From NCBI GenBank assembly GCA_905193765.1, contig CAJJPZ010000045.1:1-14990 (forward strand): a stretch of DNA of 14,990 nucleotides. Reading direction: 5' to 3'. Under the pieces are notes generated by a model. It had not been told where the DNA came from. It did no database searches and was given only the letters and a program-made list of their open reading frames with translations. This document shows positions 13,962-14,990 of the stretch, one piece after another (position 1 is the stretch's first letter; each line of letters begins with the position of its first letter). Source of the stretch: an uncultured Eubacterium sp. (lineage in GTDB: Bacteria; Bacillota; Clostridia; Peptostreptococcales; Anaerovoracaceae). The position numbers and the translations under genes were made by a program.

Positions 13962-14743
13962 TGTATTTAGGGATCGATATAGGATCGTCATCCTCCAAGG
14001 CAGCACTGCTGGATGAAAATATGGAAGTGGCAGCTGTGTCTGTAATAAATAAAGGAACCGGCACAGATGCATACGGACAGGTGATCGACAATGTGCTGAA
14101 ACAGGCGGGCATAACGAAAGAAGATGTGCTTTTTACAGTGGCGACCGGATATGGCAGGGTGAATTTTGAGAATGCCGATAAGCAGATAACCGAGATCACA
14201 TGTCATGCCAGAGGAGTCAGCTTTCTCATGGCAGGAATAAGGACGGTAATCGATATCGGAGGCCAGGATGCTAAAGCTATAAAGCTGGATCAGGATGGAA
14301 AAGTCATCAATTTTGTTATGAACGAGAAGTGTGCTGCGGGTACAGGGCGTTTCCTGGAAGTAATGGCACGAGTGCTGGGATGTGATATCAGTGAACTTTC
14401 CACTATGGCGGAAAAGTCGACCAAGGCTGTACCGATCAGTAGTGTATGCACGGTATTTGCCGAGAGTGAAGTGATATCAAGACTTGCCGCAGGTGAAAAT
14501 GTGAATGATGTAGCGAGAGGCGCACATGTTGCTATTGCGAAAAGAGTCATGGGTATGGCGGGACGTGTGGGCTATGAACCGAAGGTGGCTATGACCGGAG
14601 GTGTAGCACTAAATAATGATATGGTCAGAGCGATGTCAATGGAGCTGGGATGTGAGATAGAGGTTGCTCCTTACTGTCAGGCGGTCGGAGCCATAGGAGC
14701 AGCAGTATTCGCATATGAGATATCACACAAAGGAGGGATTTGA
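13958..14743 (+). CDS. hadI: 2-hydroxyacyl-CoA dehydratase activase (HadI/HgdC/LcdC-like, BadF/BadG family ATPase)
   Basis: A 261-residue ASKHA-fold ATPase, family length about 260-266. Phosphate-binding segments are YLGIDIGSSSSKA (3-15) and VIDIGGQDAKAI (97-108); the adenosine segment is MTGGVALNN (212-220). The two cysteines that bridge one [4Fe-4S] cluster between the two subunits of the homodimer are Cys125 (NEKCAAGTGRFLE) and Cys164 (SSVCTVFAESEV). It takes an electron from reduced ferredoxin or flavodoxin and, driven by ATP hydrolysis, injects it into the dehydratase; one activation serves many turnovers. ATG 13958 and ATG 13961 are both possible starts behind AAAGAGG (13946-13952); a GTG at 13952 overlaps the ribosome binding site. 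In the C. difficile had operon, as I recall it, the activase precedes the dehydratase genes; here it follows them. Confidence 0.93.
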   Translation: MMYLGIDIGSSSSKAALLDENMEVAAVSVINKGTGTDAYGQVIDNVLKQAGITKEDVLFTVATGYGRVNFENADKQITEITCHARGVSFLMAGIRTVIDIGGQDAKAIKLDQDGKVINFVMNEKCAAGTGRFLEVMARVLGCDISELSTMAEKSTKAVPISSVCTVFAESEVISRLAAGENVNDVARGAHVAIAKRVMGMAGRVGYEPKVAMTGGVALNNDMVRAMSMELGCEIEVAPYCQAVGAIGAAVFAYEISHKGGI

Positions 14744-14744
14744 T

Positions 14745-14990
14745 ATGAGCGAAGTTTTGATGAATAAAGATGAAATAAAGAAGGTGATCCCGCACAGGGA
14801 GCCTATGCTTATGATAGACAGCATACTGAGCATGGAAGAAGGGGAACAGATCCGGTCATCGTTTTATCTCAATCCTGAACTGGATTTCTTCAGAGGGCAT
14901 TTTCCGGGAGAGCCGGTGATGCCGGGCGTGCTGACGGTGGAATCCATGGCACAGACAGCAGATGTACTTTTACTGTCAATGCCTCAGTAT
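14745..14990 (+). CDS. fabZ: FabZ-like 3-hydroxyacyl thioester dehydratase, N-terminal part (3' end outside window)
   Basis: The first 82 residues are visible, of about 145 in the family. VIPHREPMLMIDSI (14-27), FFRGHFPGEPVMPGVL (48-63) and ESMAQ (66-70) are the FabZ hot-dog-fold signatures, with the catalytic His52 in RGHFPG and Glu66 in VESMAQ. FabZ dehydrates 3-hydroxyacyl-ACP in fatty acid synthesis. The ATG overlaps the end of the activase gene by only a one-base gap (stop TGA 14741-14743) and has AAGGAGGG inside that gene, so it is in the same operon. A FabZ relative cotranscribed with CoA-based fermentation genes that already include a crotonase is unusual. It may act on a CoA substrate, or open a fatty-acid synthesis operon beyond the window. 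Confidence 0.85.
   Translation, partial: MSEVLMNKDEIKKVIPHREPMLMIDSILSMEEGEQIRSSFYLNPELDFFRGHFPGEPVMPGVLTVESMAQTADVLLLSMPQY

Noticed and set aside
1..14990. tRNA or rRNA genes, CRISPR arrays, insertion sequences, phage or defence genes
   Set aside because: None seen: no regularly spaced repeats, no transposase or integrase motifs, no cloverleaf-like segment in the intergenic stretches.

Overview
The window reads as chromosomal DNA of a strictly anaerobic, fermentative low-to-mid GC Firmicute, most likely a member of the Clostridia (Eubacteriales). The reasons are near-perfect AAGGAGG ribosome binding sites, heavy use of AGA/AGG and ATA codons, a sigma-54 activator, and enzymes typical of anaerobic acyl-CoA fermentation: an ETF of the electron-bifurcating type and a radical 2-hydroxyacyl-CoA dehydratase with its activase. 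All convincing genes are on the + strand. Species cannot be named from the sequence alone.

Layout. (1) Bases 1-1190 are more AT-rich by eye: the C-terminal part of a glycerol-dehydrogenase-type iron/zinc alcohol dehydrogenase and a small two-helix membrane protein of unknown function. (2) Bases 1195-3515 hold a LarA/DUF2088-family protein (nickel-pincer lactate racemase superfamily) and an MDR-superfamily NAD(P)H oxidoreductase. (3) Bases 3611-5038 encode a PAS / AAA+ / Fis-type HTH sigma-54 enhancer-binding protein. (4) The 472-base gene-free stretch 5039-5510 holds a rho-independent terminator, a perfect 24-bp palindrome, a -24/-12 (sigma-54) promoter candidate and a leader of about 144 nt. 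(5) Bases 5511-9778 encode acyl-CoA dehydrogenase, EtfB, EtfA and a thiolase. (6) After a 94-base gap with a strong stem-loop come 3-hydroxyacyl-CoA dehydrogenase, enoyl-CoA hydratase, both subunits of a HadBC/LcdAB-type 2-hydroxyacyl-CoA dehydratase, its ATP-dependent activase, and the start of a FabZ-type hot-dog dehydratase that runs off the end.

How it may work together (inference). Thiolase, hydroxyacyl-CoA dehydrogenase, crotonase and acyl-CoA dehydrogenase/EtfAB form a complete reductive C2-elongation module of the butyrate type. The 2-hydroxyacyl-CoA dehydratase makes an enoyl-CoA from a 2-hydroxyacyl-CoA (for example lactoyl- or 2-hydroxyisocaproyl-CoA), which the same acyl-CoA dehydrogenase/ETF could reduce. 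The LarA-like protein could interconvert enantiomers of the 2-hydroxy acid. A pathway joining 2-hydroxy-acid reduction to chain elongation (for example lactate to propionyl-CoA to valerate) would explain the gene set, but the substrate is not proven and no CoA-transferase is in the window. The sigma-54 activator next to a sigma-54-like promoter and palindrome suggests substrate-responsive control of the whole operon.

The most interesting points are this gene combination, the regulator-palindrome-promoter arrangement, and departures from family consensus in the thiolase, hydroxyacyl-CoA dehydrogenase, acyl-CoA dehydrogenase and EtfA.
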